A DNA stretch of 64,000 bases. Origin: Phorcus lineatus (Eukaryota > Mollusca > Gastropoda > Trochida > Trochidae). The stretch covers positions 28,822,908-28,886,907 of the forward strand of contig OV121083.1 of the NCBI GenBank assembly GCA_921293015.1. Direction: 5' to 3'. A program made the translations under genes and the position numbers. Below the pieces are notes generated by a model, which saw nothing but the letters and a program-made list of their open reading frames with translations, did not search any database and was not told the DNA's origin. This document shows, piece by piece, positions 40,601 to 55,600 of this stretch (position 1 is its first letter; each line of letters starts with the position of its first letter).

Positions 40601-43600
40601 CTACAGTGACGTGCCAAAAGTATTGCAACAAACATGTCTGACGTCACCGGTGTGGAGTCAAATGCACTCCATACAATGTCGTTCTAAAAGCTGAATAATT
40701 GAATTGACTTACCTAAACTAGTCAGTATTTTGTAATATATCCTTTCTGGATAATGACACTTCGTATTCTTTTCGGAATTGATTGGTATAAACTTCGAATA
40801 TAGACTTGTGGGAGATTAGACCAGATCCGCTGAACTGCGGCTATCAAATCTTCGCGAGAGTTTATGTTTTCACAGTCTTTCTGAAGTTTAATTTTCATAC
40901 ACCTCCACACATTTTCTATTATATTGATGTCTGGGGATTGTGCAGGCCAGTCCATTCCGGGAATATTATTATCCGTTTTCCAGGTATTGGTTTCCCGAGA
41001 ACGGTGTACGGGCGCATTGTCATCTTGAAATATCCAGGGTTGATTCCCAAATTCTTTTGCTACAACAGGCCACAAATTTGTTTCAAGAACATCAATATAT
41101 TTTGCCGAGTTTATATTTCCCTCCACTGGAACCAATACACCCACACCGTTGTAGCTGACACACCCCCAAAACATAACACTTGCCCTGACGGGACGTTTCA
41201 GTACGTTCAAACATTCTGGTCGCCACTTTTCGTCGGCCTTTCTCCAAACTGAAATGTTTTTGTTTTTTCCCAATACAACTTGAGTTTCATCTGTGAATAA
41301 CACTTTCTTCCACCTATCAAGCCTCCAAGTAACTTTTCCTCGACTCCACCTGACACGCTTCTGACGATTGACTTCCGAAATAGTGATACCCTTTCTTATC
41401 GTTCGTTTTTTTATACCAACACGATGTAAATGTCTCTGAATTGTCCTGCTGGAAACTCGAACATGATGTTGAGAATTGAAATTGTCAGTTATATCAGAAA
41501 GGGAACGTCGCCTATTCTTACGAACAACGCGGAAAAGTCTCCTATCTCCCCTCAACCCGATCAAACGAGGCCGACCACCGATGTCTGTTTTCTGTGCTTT
41601 CGACGTGAGTAAATTTCTTCAAAATTCTCCCAACAGTAGATCTATGAATTGCTAACAATTCTGCAATTTTACTATTCTTCAAACCTTTTAGATCCAACTC
41701 AATAATTAATTCTTTTTGCTCTGCTGACAGTTCTTTCGTGCTACGAGCCATGTCGTCTGCTAGGCACGCGACTGACGTAAACATAACCGATGACGTCATA
41801 AACGGCGTTATATGAAAAAGCAGACTGTAAAATATTATCCTGCCAAATTTCACTTGGCAATGTAACGCGTTTATCAAATGCGAGTGTTTCGTTTTCATTC
41901 GTTACTTTCATGAACTGGACCGCAAACAGGTTTGTTGCAATACTTTTGGCATGGCACTGTAGCATGTATAGTTTAGGAGATATGCTCAGGAAAAAGCACT
42001 TTGTCAGATAGTCATTGTTTTAGTAACGTTTCCATGTAAACCGCAAAAAATAAAAATAATTCTTTGGTCTTACCCTCCACCAATATGGATCATGGTTGAT
42101 AAGTGTATGAAGTTTGGTGATGATAGCATGTACGGTTTAGAAGATAAACTCCGGACAAAGGACTTAGTCATAAATTCACTGTTTTAGTCATGTTTCCATG
42201 GAAACCGCAAAAAATAAAAATCATTTGTTGGTCTAACCCTCAAAAGGCACATCTAGGGATCATGGTTGATAAGTGTATGAAGTTTGGTGAAGCTAGCATG
42301 TATAGTTTAGGAGATATGCTCCGGACAAAGGACTTGGTCATAGAGTCTCTGTTTTAGTCATGTTTCCATGGAAACCGAAAAAAATAAAAATCATTTGTTG
42401 GTCTAACCCTCAAAAGGCACATCTAGGGATCATGGTTGATAAGTGTATGAAGTTTGGTGAAGCTAGCATGTATAGTTTAGGAGAAATGCTCCGGACAAAG
42501 GACTTGGTCATAGAGTCACTGTTTTAGTCATGTTTCCATGGAAACCGAAAAAAATAAAAATCATTTGTTGGTCTAACCCTCAAAAGGCACATCTAGGGAC
42601 CATGGTTGATAAGTGTATGAAGTTTGGTGAAGCTAGCATGTATAGTTTAGGAGATATGCTCCGGACAAAGGACTTGGTCATAGAGTCACTGTTTTAGTCA
42701 TGTTTCCATGGAAACCGAAAAAAATAAAAATCATTTGTTGGTCTTACCCTCGAAAGGCACATCTAGGGATCATGGTTGATAAGTGTATGAAGTTTGGTGA
42801 AGCTAGCATGTATAGTTTAGGAGATATGCTCCGGACAAAGGACTTGGTCCTAGAGTCAATGTTTTAGTCATGTTTCCATGGAAACCGCAAAAAAATAAAA
42901 ATCATTTGTTGGTCTAACCCTCAAAAGGCACATCTAGGGATCATGGTTGATAAATGTATGAAGTTTGGTGAAGCAAGCATGTATAGTTTAGGAGATATGC
43001 TCCGGACAAAGATTTGTGACGGACGGACAGACAGGCAGACGGACGGACGGACGGACAGAATGAACGCTATATACCCCCGCTTACGCTGTAAGACGGGGGT
43101 ATAAATATGCCCCATTATTCAGAACAACAATGGAAAAAAATCAGCGGCTTAGTGAAAGCTGGATCATAAGTACAATCGTTGAATTGATACGACTGCCGTG
43201 CACTCTGTCCGGGTTTTGCTACACCATACAATTGAGTAAATTAGTAAATGCGTGAATTTCTCTAAGTCCGGTTCCCAGGATTCGCTAAGGCTGACTGCAG
43301 CGTAGTCTAAATTCACCCCAGAACCACTCAGTAACCCGAGGGTTAAGAGCTAGAAGGTTAATTAAGGTATTGAAACACTGAAGAGATACACTGAAAAGCT
43401 GTCCCTTTTGGAGATAATCTTAAACAGAGTGAAATAATGGAACAAAAGCAATAACTCCATAAAAAATACTAACACACTACTCATTTTTAACTAGATCAAG
43501 CTATTGATAACCTTAACCAACACATCAAATTTGAAAATCCTATCAAAAATAGTTTCTGAGTAAAATTGTTCTCTTACAAGGAGGCACACATGCACACACA

Positions 43601-46600
43601 TATACAGATGAATGGACGGATGGAGCCCAAACCTATGTCCCCCTACCAGTTTTTGGCAAAGAGTTTGATAGTCAAGGACTGAATACAAATTACTTCATCA
43701 TCATAAAGACAATTCCGCTGCATTAATAAATCTGTAAGTATACTGACCAGGTTTGGTGTTGCGAGACATAACAGAGTTGATGTATGTTTGATGCAACTGA
43801 TGAAGGGACTTCATGAAAGTTGGGATCACTGAAACAAGAGAGAATGTCAACAATATGTACATTGCCCTTGGACCATTGGTGCTATATTTTTAGCATTGCC
43901 AATACAATAAACTACATACAGAACAACATTCCCTCCACATATACCGGTAAGTTCCTCAAGAAATATTTCAAAAGTGGCATGCTAACACTCCTACATGCCA
44001 GCTCGGCTAGCAATAGAGAATCCTGATCAGTTGAACTTGAAGTGGGTCCTGCAAACTGAGCATTCAGTCCCATAATCCTGAAGCATCCTTCCTGAAGTGC
44101 ACACATTTATTGAAATAAACAGGCTAGTCAGCAATGAAAAATTACTGTAACAAAGGAATTGTATCAGTGTTGAAAGGTTTAAATGCTAGGGGGTTTAAGT
44201 GAACCAAGAAATATGACCCATAGGTAACAGATTATGTTGGATGAAATCATCTGAGTGTAAAGTACATGTAGCAGACTGGACAGATCTATGTGAGTGTTAG
44301 TCGAGTACAAGGAGGAGACTGGACAGATCTATGTGAATGTGAGTAAAGTACATGTAGCAGACTTGACAGATCTATGTGAATGTGAGTAAAGTAAATGTAG
44401 CAGACTTGACAGATCTATGTGAATGTGAGTAAAGTAAATGTAGCAGACTTGACAGATCTATGTGAGTTGGAGTAAAGTACACAAAGGAGACATGACAGAT
44501 CTATGTGAGTGTGAGTAAAGTAAATGTAGCAGACTTGACAGATCTATGTGAGTTGGAGTAAAGTGCACAAAGGAGACTTGACAGATCTATGTGAGTGTGA
44601 GTAAAGTAAATGTAGAATACTTGACAGATATATATGTGAGTGTGATTAAAGTATAAGAAGGAGACTTGACAGATCTATGTGAGTAAAGTAAATGTAGCAG
44701 ACTTGACAGATCTATGCGAGTGTGAGTAAAGTACACAAAGTAGGCTTGACAGATCTATGTGAGTGTGAGTAAAGTAAATGTAGCAGACTGGACAGATCTA
44801 TGTGAGTTGGAGTAAAGTAAATGTAGCAGACTTGACAGATATATATGTGAGTGTGATTAAAGTACAAGAAGGAGACTTGACAGATCTATGTGAGTAAAGT
44901 AAATGTAGCAGACTTGACAGATCTATGCGAGTGTGAGTAAAGTACACAAAGTAGGCTTGACAGATCTATGTGAGTGTGAGTAAAGTAAATGTAGCAGACT
45001 GGACAGATCTATGTGAGTTGGAGTAAAGTAAATGTAGCAGACTTGACAGATCTATGTGAGTGTGAGTAAAGTAAATGTAGCAGACTGGACAGATCTATGT
45101 GAGTTGGAGTAAAGTAAATGTAGCAGACTTGACAGATCTATGTGAGTGTGAGTAAAGTAAATGTAGCAGACTGGACAGATATATGTGAGTTGGAGTAAAG
45201 TAAATGTAGCAGACTTGACAGATCTATGTGAGTGTGAGTAAAGTAAATGTAGCAGACTGGACAGATCTATGTGAGTGTGAGTAAAGTACAAGAGCGAGTG
45301 AGTTATTGTTTAACGCCGCTTGGGCAATATTTATAAAAATTGGTTACTTGTACTTGGAGTAAAGTACATATAGCAGACTGGACAGATCTATGTGAGTGTG
45401 AGTAAAGTACACAAAGGAGACTTGACAGATCTATGTGAGTTGGAGTAAAGTACACATAGCAGACTGGACAGATCTATGTGAGTGTGAGTAAAGTACACAA
45501 AGCAGACTTGACAGATCTATGTGAGTTGGAGTAAAGTACACAAAGGAGACTTGACAGATCAATGTGAGTGGGAGTAAAGTACAAGAAGGAGACTTAAAGG
45601 ATCAATGTGAGTTGGAGTAAAGTACTGACACTGAGGAAACTGTGTGGTGAGAGCCTTCACCAGAGGACTGCTCAGCAGGGCGGGGTTCACAAACAAGGGG
45701 TCTGGTAAAAGGCTGCTCTTAGTGCCAGGCTCCAACTTCTTGTCCTGAAACAAACACAAGACAGTGTACAAGGTTCGTGCACGACAGTCACACACTTGCA
45801 ACAAAATGAGTGTAGCAAATTTAACATATGTACAGATACTTATGTAATTATAATGTTCCTAAACATTCTAAACAGATACATCACCTAATCTAGAAAGTAA
45901 AGACTCTTCTGAGTGTATCTTGACATAAGCATCAATATCAATCAAAATCTCTACCAACTGCGTACATTTGATAAATGATAAGCGAGAGATGACTCATCAT
46001 CTTATAACATTGCTGTCACTGTTTAACTATAGGAGGTCTTTCAAAATCTTTAGTTGGATATTGTGTGTCTACAAATGAAAGAGGTATCTGCTTGGGTATG
46101 GGTGTGAGCCTGAATGGTTCTCACCCTGGTCCACATGATGGTGTTGTAGATGAGCACGGCAGGGCGCCCCGGCACACAGAAGGACAACTCCAGCTCCTTC
46201 CCTTCCAGCTTCTCACCCTGCAGATTCTCCCACGTTGCCTCTGCATCACTCGCTTCTCGGAACTCTATGATCCCGTATCCAAGTGATTTCCCATCTTTAA
46301 TTGCTATCTGTTAGAAGAAGAATGACTTTTGTTCTTGTTCTTTCCTCGTGTTGTTTTTGGCTATACTAATACTATGTAGATTAGATTATTGAGAAAGTTG
46401 ACAAGGGAATGCTTTAGCAATATCATATGAGAGTAGGACAAATGATTTATATCATCTCGTTAACTTAAACAACACACAATCTAATTGTTTTTTATGTTAA
46501 TTAGTTTATTTATACAGAGTAACAGACAGTACTCTTAAATATTGAAAAAAATACACCAAAACTCTTTTTGAAGGGTCACCAAATTCAAAAGATAATACTG

Positions 46601-49600
46601 TTCAAAGTGCTAAGGTTTTAAAGGGGAAGGTAAACCAGGCCTAATTTACCCATTGGTAAGCACTTAAGACTCCAAGGGCAGTGATTGGCTACTAGCAAAG
46701 TGGAGAAAATCAGCTTACGTGCCCCACCTTCTTACAGTCGCTGAAGTCACAGGGGTCAAAAGTTATAGGAAATTTCACTATGAGAGATACACACATATGC
46801 TATAGTAAAACTAGAAATATGTGCATGTGATGCACAGTGATGTCCCCTTCAAAACTTTTTATACAACCTATTCATCTTATTGCCACTTATACTAGAAACT
46901 ATCCATGCCAAACATATAATAAAAAGGTTAATATATTAGCATCAATGAACTTGACATAAAATGACTCGTGAAATATACAAGTTTAAAGGCCGGCATCCGC
47001 CAATATACACAGTATTGGCGTGGCCAAGTTGACCTGAAAAAACTACACCTTGAAGGGAAAAAATGAGGGTACTTATGTTCGAAGTGGGATAAATCAAAAT
47101 CTTTTTACCGGAAAGTTATCATATTTATACAATATATCCTTGGCACTTCAAAGAAGTGGAATTCCTAAACATGTTTAATCAAAACTAAAAACTAAAACAG
47201 TACTTTGACTGCATTTATTTCCAAATTTGAATTATCTTTGTAAATGTCACGTGACTAGATTCTCATCATTACCATACCAAACAAGTCTGCTAGTGGAGAA
47301 AAAGATCCATTCAGAGTGTCAGATTTCACTGCCTTCCCAGCCTGACTGGGAAATCAAAACCTCCCCCATCCCATATGTCCCCCAAATATTTAGCTCTGCT
47401 TGTGGGGATAAGCTGTAGAGACTAAGGTTATAACAAGATTATTGTGACAGTAAATGGATTTAGACAATTTTGTATAACTTTTGTCAACAATAGTGACATA
47501 CAGTGTATTTATTTCAAATACATCCAAACATTGTTAAAAGACTATGGTTGTTTTGAACGTTTTTCACAAAATTTTAACAATACATTTAATACATATTTAA
47601 TTCTATAATTAAAGATCTCCTTTGTGTTGGTCATTTCATAAAATATATAGAATTTGATATACTAAAAATAATATCAGCCTATCACACAAATTTAAACTTC
47701 ATGTATTATTACTAATGGTTTTTTCCCTGATGATTATGCACTGAAACTCAGCAAACTACCACCAGCCACAACTTGTAGTAAAGTTTTGAGATCTTTGACC
47801 CTGCTGAGCTCTCCCAGGCACCAAAAAAACCGTGTCACTCAAACACTGATAATATCTTTGTTTATGGAATCAACCAATCAGAGTAAAGATGACAAAGATA
47901 AGAAACCCATGGGTTTTTTGGAGGTTTGGATCCCGGCCTTTAATGGTGCATAAGGAAGAGTTTTATATAGTTGTCAACTTCTTTATTGTGGGGAATGTGA
48001 CATTTGATACTTAAACAGTCATCAAATATCATAATTAGCATCTACAGCCCCCAATATACACTAAGTTCAAATTGTTTTCATGGAAACCAAGTAAAATGAA
48101 AAATTAAGAATAATCAAAGTAGCAAAAGGCACCACCCAAGCACTAGGTCTAACCAAATACCAGGTCTAGTAAAATAATATTCATTAGTCTTTTAGATATA
48201 GGTTGGAAAATTACCCTACCCCATATGCACAAAATTAAAATTGTTTCCATGGAAACCAGAAAATATTAAAAAATTGAGTAACAAAAGTAGCAACATTACA
48301 AGAGGAGAAAGAGACAAGCACAACTCCATCACTAGACCTAACCACAAACCAAGTTTCGAAAAAAAGTATTGAACAGTTTTTGAGATATGGCCTGTATACA
48401 GACCCTACCCCCCATTTCCACTAAGTTTAAATTGTTTCCATGATAATCAGAAAAAAAAAAATTCTGAGTAAGCAAAATAGCAAAAGGCACCATGCCATCA
48501 CTAGACCTAACCACAAACCAAGTTTCATATAAAAAAAATTGAACGTTTTTTTAGATACGAAAAAGCATTTAGGAATTACAGAATTATGGACGGGACTGAA
48601 AACATTATGTCTCCCGCAAAGATTTTTGAGGGGGACATAATGAAACTTCACAGCATAAATCAAACAAGTAAATGTATGTGTTGGTAGATGATTTTGTTTT
48701 AAAATGACTTGAATAAAATCATTGTATTTCCCAAAAAAAATTATTTTTTCAAAGTTTCCCCCAATGGATTTTTAGCCTCTATTAGTCTCTCGATATATCT
48801 TTCTATCCCATATGGGTCCCATATAAGTAGTGTATGTTGTGGATAGGCAAGCCATGTATGCATCAGATTTAGACATTGTCTGGCCTTATGTCCCTGTTAT
48901 GCTTGTTAGCCCATACAAAGTTTCTATTAGAATATTTGTCTAAGACTCGCCCCTTCTCCTCTTGTAATGTTGGTCCCTCCAGACAACTCGAGGTTCAAGG
49001 CTTGTCTCTTTCTCCTCTTGTAATGTTGGTCCTTCCAGACAGCTAGAGGATCAAGGCATGTCTCTTTCTTCTCTTATAATGATGGTTCCTCCAGAAAACA
49101 AGAGGATCAAGGCTTGTCTCTTTCTCCTCTTCTAATGTTGGTCCCTCCAGACAACTAGAGGATCAAGGCTTGTCTCTTTCTCCTCTTGTAATGTTGGTCC
49201 TTCCAGACAACTAGAGGATCAAAGCTTGTCTCTTTCTCCTCTTGTAATGTTGGTCCTTCCAGAAAACTAGAGGATCAAAGCTTGTCTCTTTCTCCTCTTG
49301 TAATGTTGGTCCCTCCAGACAACTAGAGGATCAAGGCTCGTCTCTTTCTCCTCTTGTAATGTTGGTCCTTCCAGAAAACAATAGGATCAAGGTTTGTCTC
49401 TTTCTCCTCTTCTAATGTTGGTCCTTCCAGAAAACTAGAGGATCAAAGCTTGTCTCTTTCTCCTCTTGTAATGTTGGTCCCTCCAGACAACTAGAGGATC
49501 AAGGCTCGTCTCTTTCTCCTCTTGTAATGTTGGTCCCTCCAGACAACTCGAGGTTCAAAGCTTGTCTCTTTCTCCTCTTGTAATGTTGGTCTCTCCAGAC

Positions 49601-52600
49601 AACTAGAGGATCAAGGCTTGTCTCTTTCTCCTCTTGTAATGTTGGTCCCTCCAGACAACTAGAGGTTCAAGGCTTGTCTCTTTCTCTTCTTGTAATGTTG
49701 GTCCCTCCAGACAACAAGAGGATCAAGGCTTGTCTCTTTCTCCTCTTGTAATGTTGGTCCCTCCAGACAACTAGAGGTTCAAGGCTTGTCTTTTTCTCCT
49801 CTTGTAATGTTGGTCCCTCTAGACAACAAGATGATCAAGGCCTGTCTTTTTCTCCTCTTGTAATGTTGGTCCTTCCAGAAAACAATAGGATCAAGGCTTG
49901 TCTCTTTCTCCTCTTCTAATGTTGGTCCCTCCAGACAACTAGAGGTTCAAGGCTTGTCTCTTTCTCCTCTTGTAATGTTGGTCCCTCCAGACAACTAGAG
50001 GATCAAGGCTTGTCTCTTTCTCCTCTTATAATGATGGTTCCTCCAGAAAACAAGAGGATCAAGGCTTGTATTTTTCTCCTCTTGTAATGTTGGTCCCTCC
50101 AGACAACTAGAGGATCAAGGCTTGTCTCTTTCTCCTCTTCTAATGTTGGTTCCTCCAGAAAACTAGAGGTTCAAGGCTTGTCTCTTTCTCCTCTTGTAAT
50201 GTTGGTCCCTCCAGACAACTAGAGGTTCAAGGCTTGTCTCTTTCTCCTCTTATAATGTTGGTTCCTCCAGACAACAAGAGGATCAAGGCTTGTCTCTTTC
50301 TCCTCTTGTAATGTTGGTCCCTCCAGACAACTCGAGGTTCAAGGCTTGTCTCTTTCTCCTCTTATAATGTTGGTCCCTCCAGACAACTAGAGGTTCAAGG
50401 CTTGTCTCTTTCTCCTCTTGTAATGTTGGTCCCTCCAGACAACTAGAGGTTCAAGGCTTGTCTCTTTCTCCTCTTGTAATGTTGGTCCCTCCAGACAACT
50501 CGAGGTTCAAGGCTTGTCTCTTTCTCCTCTTGTAATGTTGGTCCCTCCAGACAACTAGAGGTTCAAGGCTTGTCTCTTTCTCCTCTTATAATGTTGGTTC
50601 CTCCAGAAAACTAGAGGATCAAGGCTTGTCTCTTTCTCCTCTTGTAATGTTGGTCCTTCCAGACAACTAGAGGTTCAAGGCTTGTCTCTTTCTCCTCTTG
50701 TAATGTTGGTCTCTCCAGACAACTAGAGGATCAAGGCTTGTCTCTTTCTCCTCTTGTAATGTTGGTCCCTCCAGACAACTAGAGGTTCAAGGCTTGTCTC
50801 TTTCTCCTCTTGTAATGTTGGTCTCTCCAGACAACTAGAGGATCAAGGCTTGTCTCTTTCTCCTCTTGTAATGTTGGTTCCTCAAGAAAACAAGAGGATC
50901 AAGGTGATACTGTGGTGGTATGTCAGTCATGTCATGGTGATACTCTGCAGGAAGCGTCAGTCACATTATGGTGATACGTCACGGTATGGTGATGTGATTC
51001 AATTCAAGTGTATGACTTGGTGCAACTGTAAGAATGCGCTATCGAACTGTTTAAAATTGTTTTGATGTTGCATATCTTGTAGATGTTTTGTTTGTTATTT
51101 GTTTAAACTGAAGGAGGTATTATAAAACTGAGAGTTATATATCTATATTTGTGAACTTTCATGATTCCTGGTTTGCATATGTGTAGTCGTTATGTATTTG
51201 CTGATGTGTAAGTGCATTGCTACAGGGTTAAGCTGATAAGGAGGGAATAATTGTCTTTGATGCGATATAAAATTTGTACATGCGAATATAAACAAGATAC
51301 ACCAAGGGCCACAAAAAGGTGACTTTTCTTTATTTCTTTACCATTTTTTCGCACTTTATATCAAAAAAACTTCTTTGCACATTTTGAAATTTTATATATC
51401 AAAATATAGAAAAAAAGGATGTTTTCATTTCCATATAAAATTGGTATGTATATAAAAATCAGTAAAGATCCAGTGACCATCGCACAAACAGGCAATTTTA
51501 CTATTCATAACTTGTTAACCGAGATGCGATTTTTTTCACCTGCTTTTTACATCCATTTAACGACAGAGCACATTGTCAACATTTTTATATTACAATAAAG
51601 AGGACAGGATAGTCTTCAATTCTATATAAATTTTGCAAATAACAGTGAGATAATTAAGGAGCGTTAAGTGATGTCGCAATCATCAAAATGTGTTCTCAAA
51701 TACCTAAGGGTACGATTTTTGCAAACTTTATTTATTCCAAACCAAGTGATACATATTTCTTATTATCATATCATCATAAAGAGGAAATACATATCTTTAT
51801 TTCCATGTATAATTTGCACATATTTGCATCAAAATATAACACGTGGAAATGATTTATTGCGGTAAGGCAATTATCAAAGTCTGTTTTCATTAGCTATACC
51901 CACGATGCATTAGTAATACCTTCTAATCCCAGTGCAATAGATTCTTATGTTTTATATCTCCGTACAGAAGAATAAATTGTCTTCAATTCCATATATAATT
52001 TCTATGTATACAAAAAGGTTTACTTAAAGTTTGAAATAAAGACAATTTCTATAGTGTGAGTGAATTTTTTAGCAGGGATATAATTTGGCCACCTGCATGC
52101 ATTGAGCACATGTTTTTGCCCAGGGCTACTAGCTTAGTAATATTACTGTCGGGGTCAGAATGTAAACAGGGTTTACCACTACCCTGTTTCCGTAATTTAT
52201 ATCTTTCGTTTAGGATGGCGTATCCTAATGAAGTTTATCGTTAAATACAGAGCAATGAATTAGCTTCAATTCATTTATAATAAGTCCATGTGCACTCAGT
52301 GATTAAATGATTTTATAAAGCTTAAAATATAGACAACTTTTAAATAATTATAAAATTCGTTTTAGACATATTTTTGTAATCATTTTTATCAATCGATGTC
52401 AAGAGGAATTATTTGTCTTCAGTTTCTTATTGATTTTAAGCATGCGCTCTCAGAATTTATGAAGTTACGGCGCCCAAATTAAAACCAAGTTTACTTCGGT
52501 TATAAATTACATTCTAGTGGTGATTAGAATTTCATTCAAAGTGCCAGGTAAGAAATTTGTAATACGGGATTGGCCGACGAGTTTTGTATACATCAATATT

Positions 52601-55600
52601 AATGTCCGTAATTCTATATAATGTTAAAATGGTCATGTTTCGTGGCGCTGGAAAATTCAGCCGCTGGTGCTAGTTATGGTTTTTTCGGTAGCGAGGCAAG
52701 TTCTGGAATATTCACCCCTGTGGGCAAAATTGGTCAAAATGATATTCAGCAACAAAAGAGACAAGATGTTCCTGAAAAGGATTTTTTTCAGATAAACACC
52801 AACCAAAACTGCTGAACTTGTTGACGATTTGTCTAGTTAAAATTTTTTTTACTATTATCTATTTTGCACTTTGTTTGTATTGTTAATATACACTAAGAAC
52901 ATATGTAATAACATAAACAATAGCCCAAGAGCATTAAGTCAAGCGAGACAAGACAATAATACGATAAAGAACATGTTTGGCTAATAACAGTTTTGCCGGA
53001 TGAAAAAGATACATTTGTTTTCTTTAAGACTATTTTGCATAATCAAATACAATTAAGGTATCAATGTTGTAAAAACAACTGCTTTTGTATTCCCATCTGC
53101 CTTGTCTACCTATGATGACCTTATAAATTCTAACTATGGGGACAAAATTATCAAATATTTCCAACATATTTGAAACATGCCATCAATGAATATGAGGAAG
53201 CTATGTAAGTAGGTACCTGACAGTAGACAGGGCTCGTGACACAGGAGAAGATGTTGCGAAGCCTGGAGAGGTCTGTGAATTGGCGAGGCAGGTTGGAGAG
53301 GAGGAGACAGTGTGACTGCAGGTGCTGCCAGCTCCTGTGGTTCTCCTCAACCTCCTCCACCTGCAGTCCCGTCCCGGCCTCACCCAACCTTCGACCCTCC
53401 AGCTCACTCATTATCTGCCGCACTCGCTCTCCACTCACGCTGTACTCCACAAACCCGTAACCCTTGCTTGTACCTGCACACACAGAGGCAAAACAAAAGA
53501 TCCTTCAAAGCAAGTAAAACAAATAGACTGAAAAGAGCTATTCATAAGAAATTACCTCTTTGGATTACTTTTTATATTTACTTAACATTTAATAAAATAA
53601 TGTATTCATACTAAAATCCTTTTAGTCTGTGACCATGAAAGAAATCTAAAAGATATTTGTTTCTTGAAACTTTTGCATATGAGCAAGAGCAAACATTTAG
53701 TGTTCTCCCATGTGTGTTTTGCATAGCAGTTAGCATATAAGGCTCACCAAGGTTGATACTCAAACCTAATCCCCATTCCAATTTCTGGCGGGAGCTAATC
53801 AATGCTTAATGTAGCAAAAGAAAGGTTGATTGTTAAATACTATTTGTATTAAGTGCTTTGTTACAGTCATACTGAAATCCCTTTTAATGAATACCAAAAA
53901 GTTGCCATTTAGTTTTAAGACATCCCAGGGCAGAATGTTTCAATGTTCTACTATAAATTAGGGCCTGTTCATCAGGAAACCTGTAATGAAATTACCTGCA
54001 TTTGATTTGATTTAGCCAACAAAACTGAGACTGCAAACCTCTTTAAACTACTTTAAAGCACATATTGGTCTTGTCTGTCAGTTATCAGCATTTACTTTGT
54101 GCTTTCAGCGAATTGGACCGCAGAGTTCTCATTGAAATGTCATTGGGTAAATGTAATGTAACAAAACTGAAGGCAGGTAAGTTGTTAAGTTAAAACTTTC
54201 CAGATGAAACTTTCAGAAAGTGATGTAAGAAGAGTGTCAGCAGTAAGAAAGAGAATGTTTTAAGGGCAGACCATGATCATTTCTTAATTCTTGAGTTTGA
54301 CTTTTAGAAAAAGTACAAATGAGTGACTGACCTGTTCGCTGAGTGCGCATGAGGAAGGCCCTGCGTGTGGGCCCATACTCAGAGATGAGAGAGAGGAACT
54401 CTGCCTCAGAGTAGTGAAGGGGAAGGTGGGCAACACATATCAGAGGGTCCCCTCCACACAGACACACGGACACCTCCTCATCCAACAAGCACCTGTTGTC
54501 TAGATTTGCAACCACATCCTCAGCTTCTTCCCCATTCTTCAATACAACCACAGCTGCCAACACACATTGGAACAGGTGACTTAGTATCCTCACATTCATT
54601 TGTAATCAGAATACCAAAGTGTTCAATGCTTCCAATTTTTATGGAAAATCAGTTCATTTAATAAGAGACAAAATTCAAAAGGAGAGTACTGTTTCTTAAC
54701 CCTCAAGCCGCGGTTTACGGAATGGTCCGGGATGAAATTAAACTACGCCGCAGTTGGCCTTAGCGAACCCCGGAAGCCGGACTTATAATCTGACGCATTT
54801 ACTAATTAACGCAATTGTACCATGTAGCGGATCCCGGAAAAAAATTGCACGGCAGTCGTGTCGGTTGAACGCGTGTATTTTCGTTCCGGCTTTCGCTAAG
54901 CTGCCGATTTTTTCCCCGTTGTTGTTCTAAAGAATGGGGGCATATTTTCCGAAAGTTTTATAGATATTGGTCATATTGCATTACAAACGCTCAATTTTTC
55001 CCCACTACCCGCCGGGCTTGCTATAGCCCTGGGGCTTATTGCTCCCCTCGCGCACGAGCTTATCGAGCTGCGCACGTTATTGTTTGCTCAGGCGTGCGCA
55101 CTCACAACAAAAGCACACCTTGCTTTCGCACGCCGTATGATCTAAACCTTTGGGCGGATTTCAATACAGGTGGGATCATTTGAAAGAGGAGAAAATTGTC
55201 TTTAATTCGATATATATATGCGCTACCTGAACTGAATATACAGCATGTGCCGTAAATGAGGTGATTTTTACATATTTTTAGTTTTACACCATTTTGTCAC
55301 ACCAATTTTCACATGATGTGCTCAACTTATTTTGACAATTTTTATATTATAAGATAGAGAGAAAGACTGTCTTTCATTCCATGTAAAATTTGTACATGCG
55401 CAAAAATAAATAAAGACACAGCAAGCGCCGCTGAAAAAGCTAATTTCTCTATTCAAATCATGTAAACTGAACGGCGATTTTGACATGTGCCTTTATTTCG
55501 TTCATATCTTCTCAACAGCTAGGCGTATTTTGAAATTGATTACCCCGTGATAAAGAAGAAATTATTGTCTTCGATTTGATGTAAAAAAGTTATATGCAGT

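Larger units (their letters stand above)
40470..43102 (+). mobile_element. Pearl/Helentron-like element with 170-bp tandem core, host of a Tc1
   Basis: Left end near GTGAGCACAGCTCAC and ATACCCCCGCTT; right end is a hairpin ATACCCCCGCTTAC...GTAAGACGGGGGTAT at 43069-43101. The core holds about six 170-bp units (TTTCCATGGAAACCG, AAAAGGCACATCTAGGGATC, GAGATATGCTCCGGACAAAG), nearly identical to one another, followed by a (GGAC)n microsatellite at 43018-43060. A Tc1 transposon is inserted in the first unit at 40604-41959. Confidence 0.7.

Noticed and set aside
46065-46286. Plus-strand frame over 46.1-46.3 kb
   Set aside because: It is the antisense shadow of RAVER exon 4, whose minus-strand reading matches RRM3 and keeps phase.
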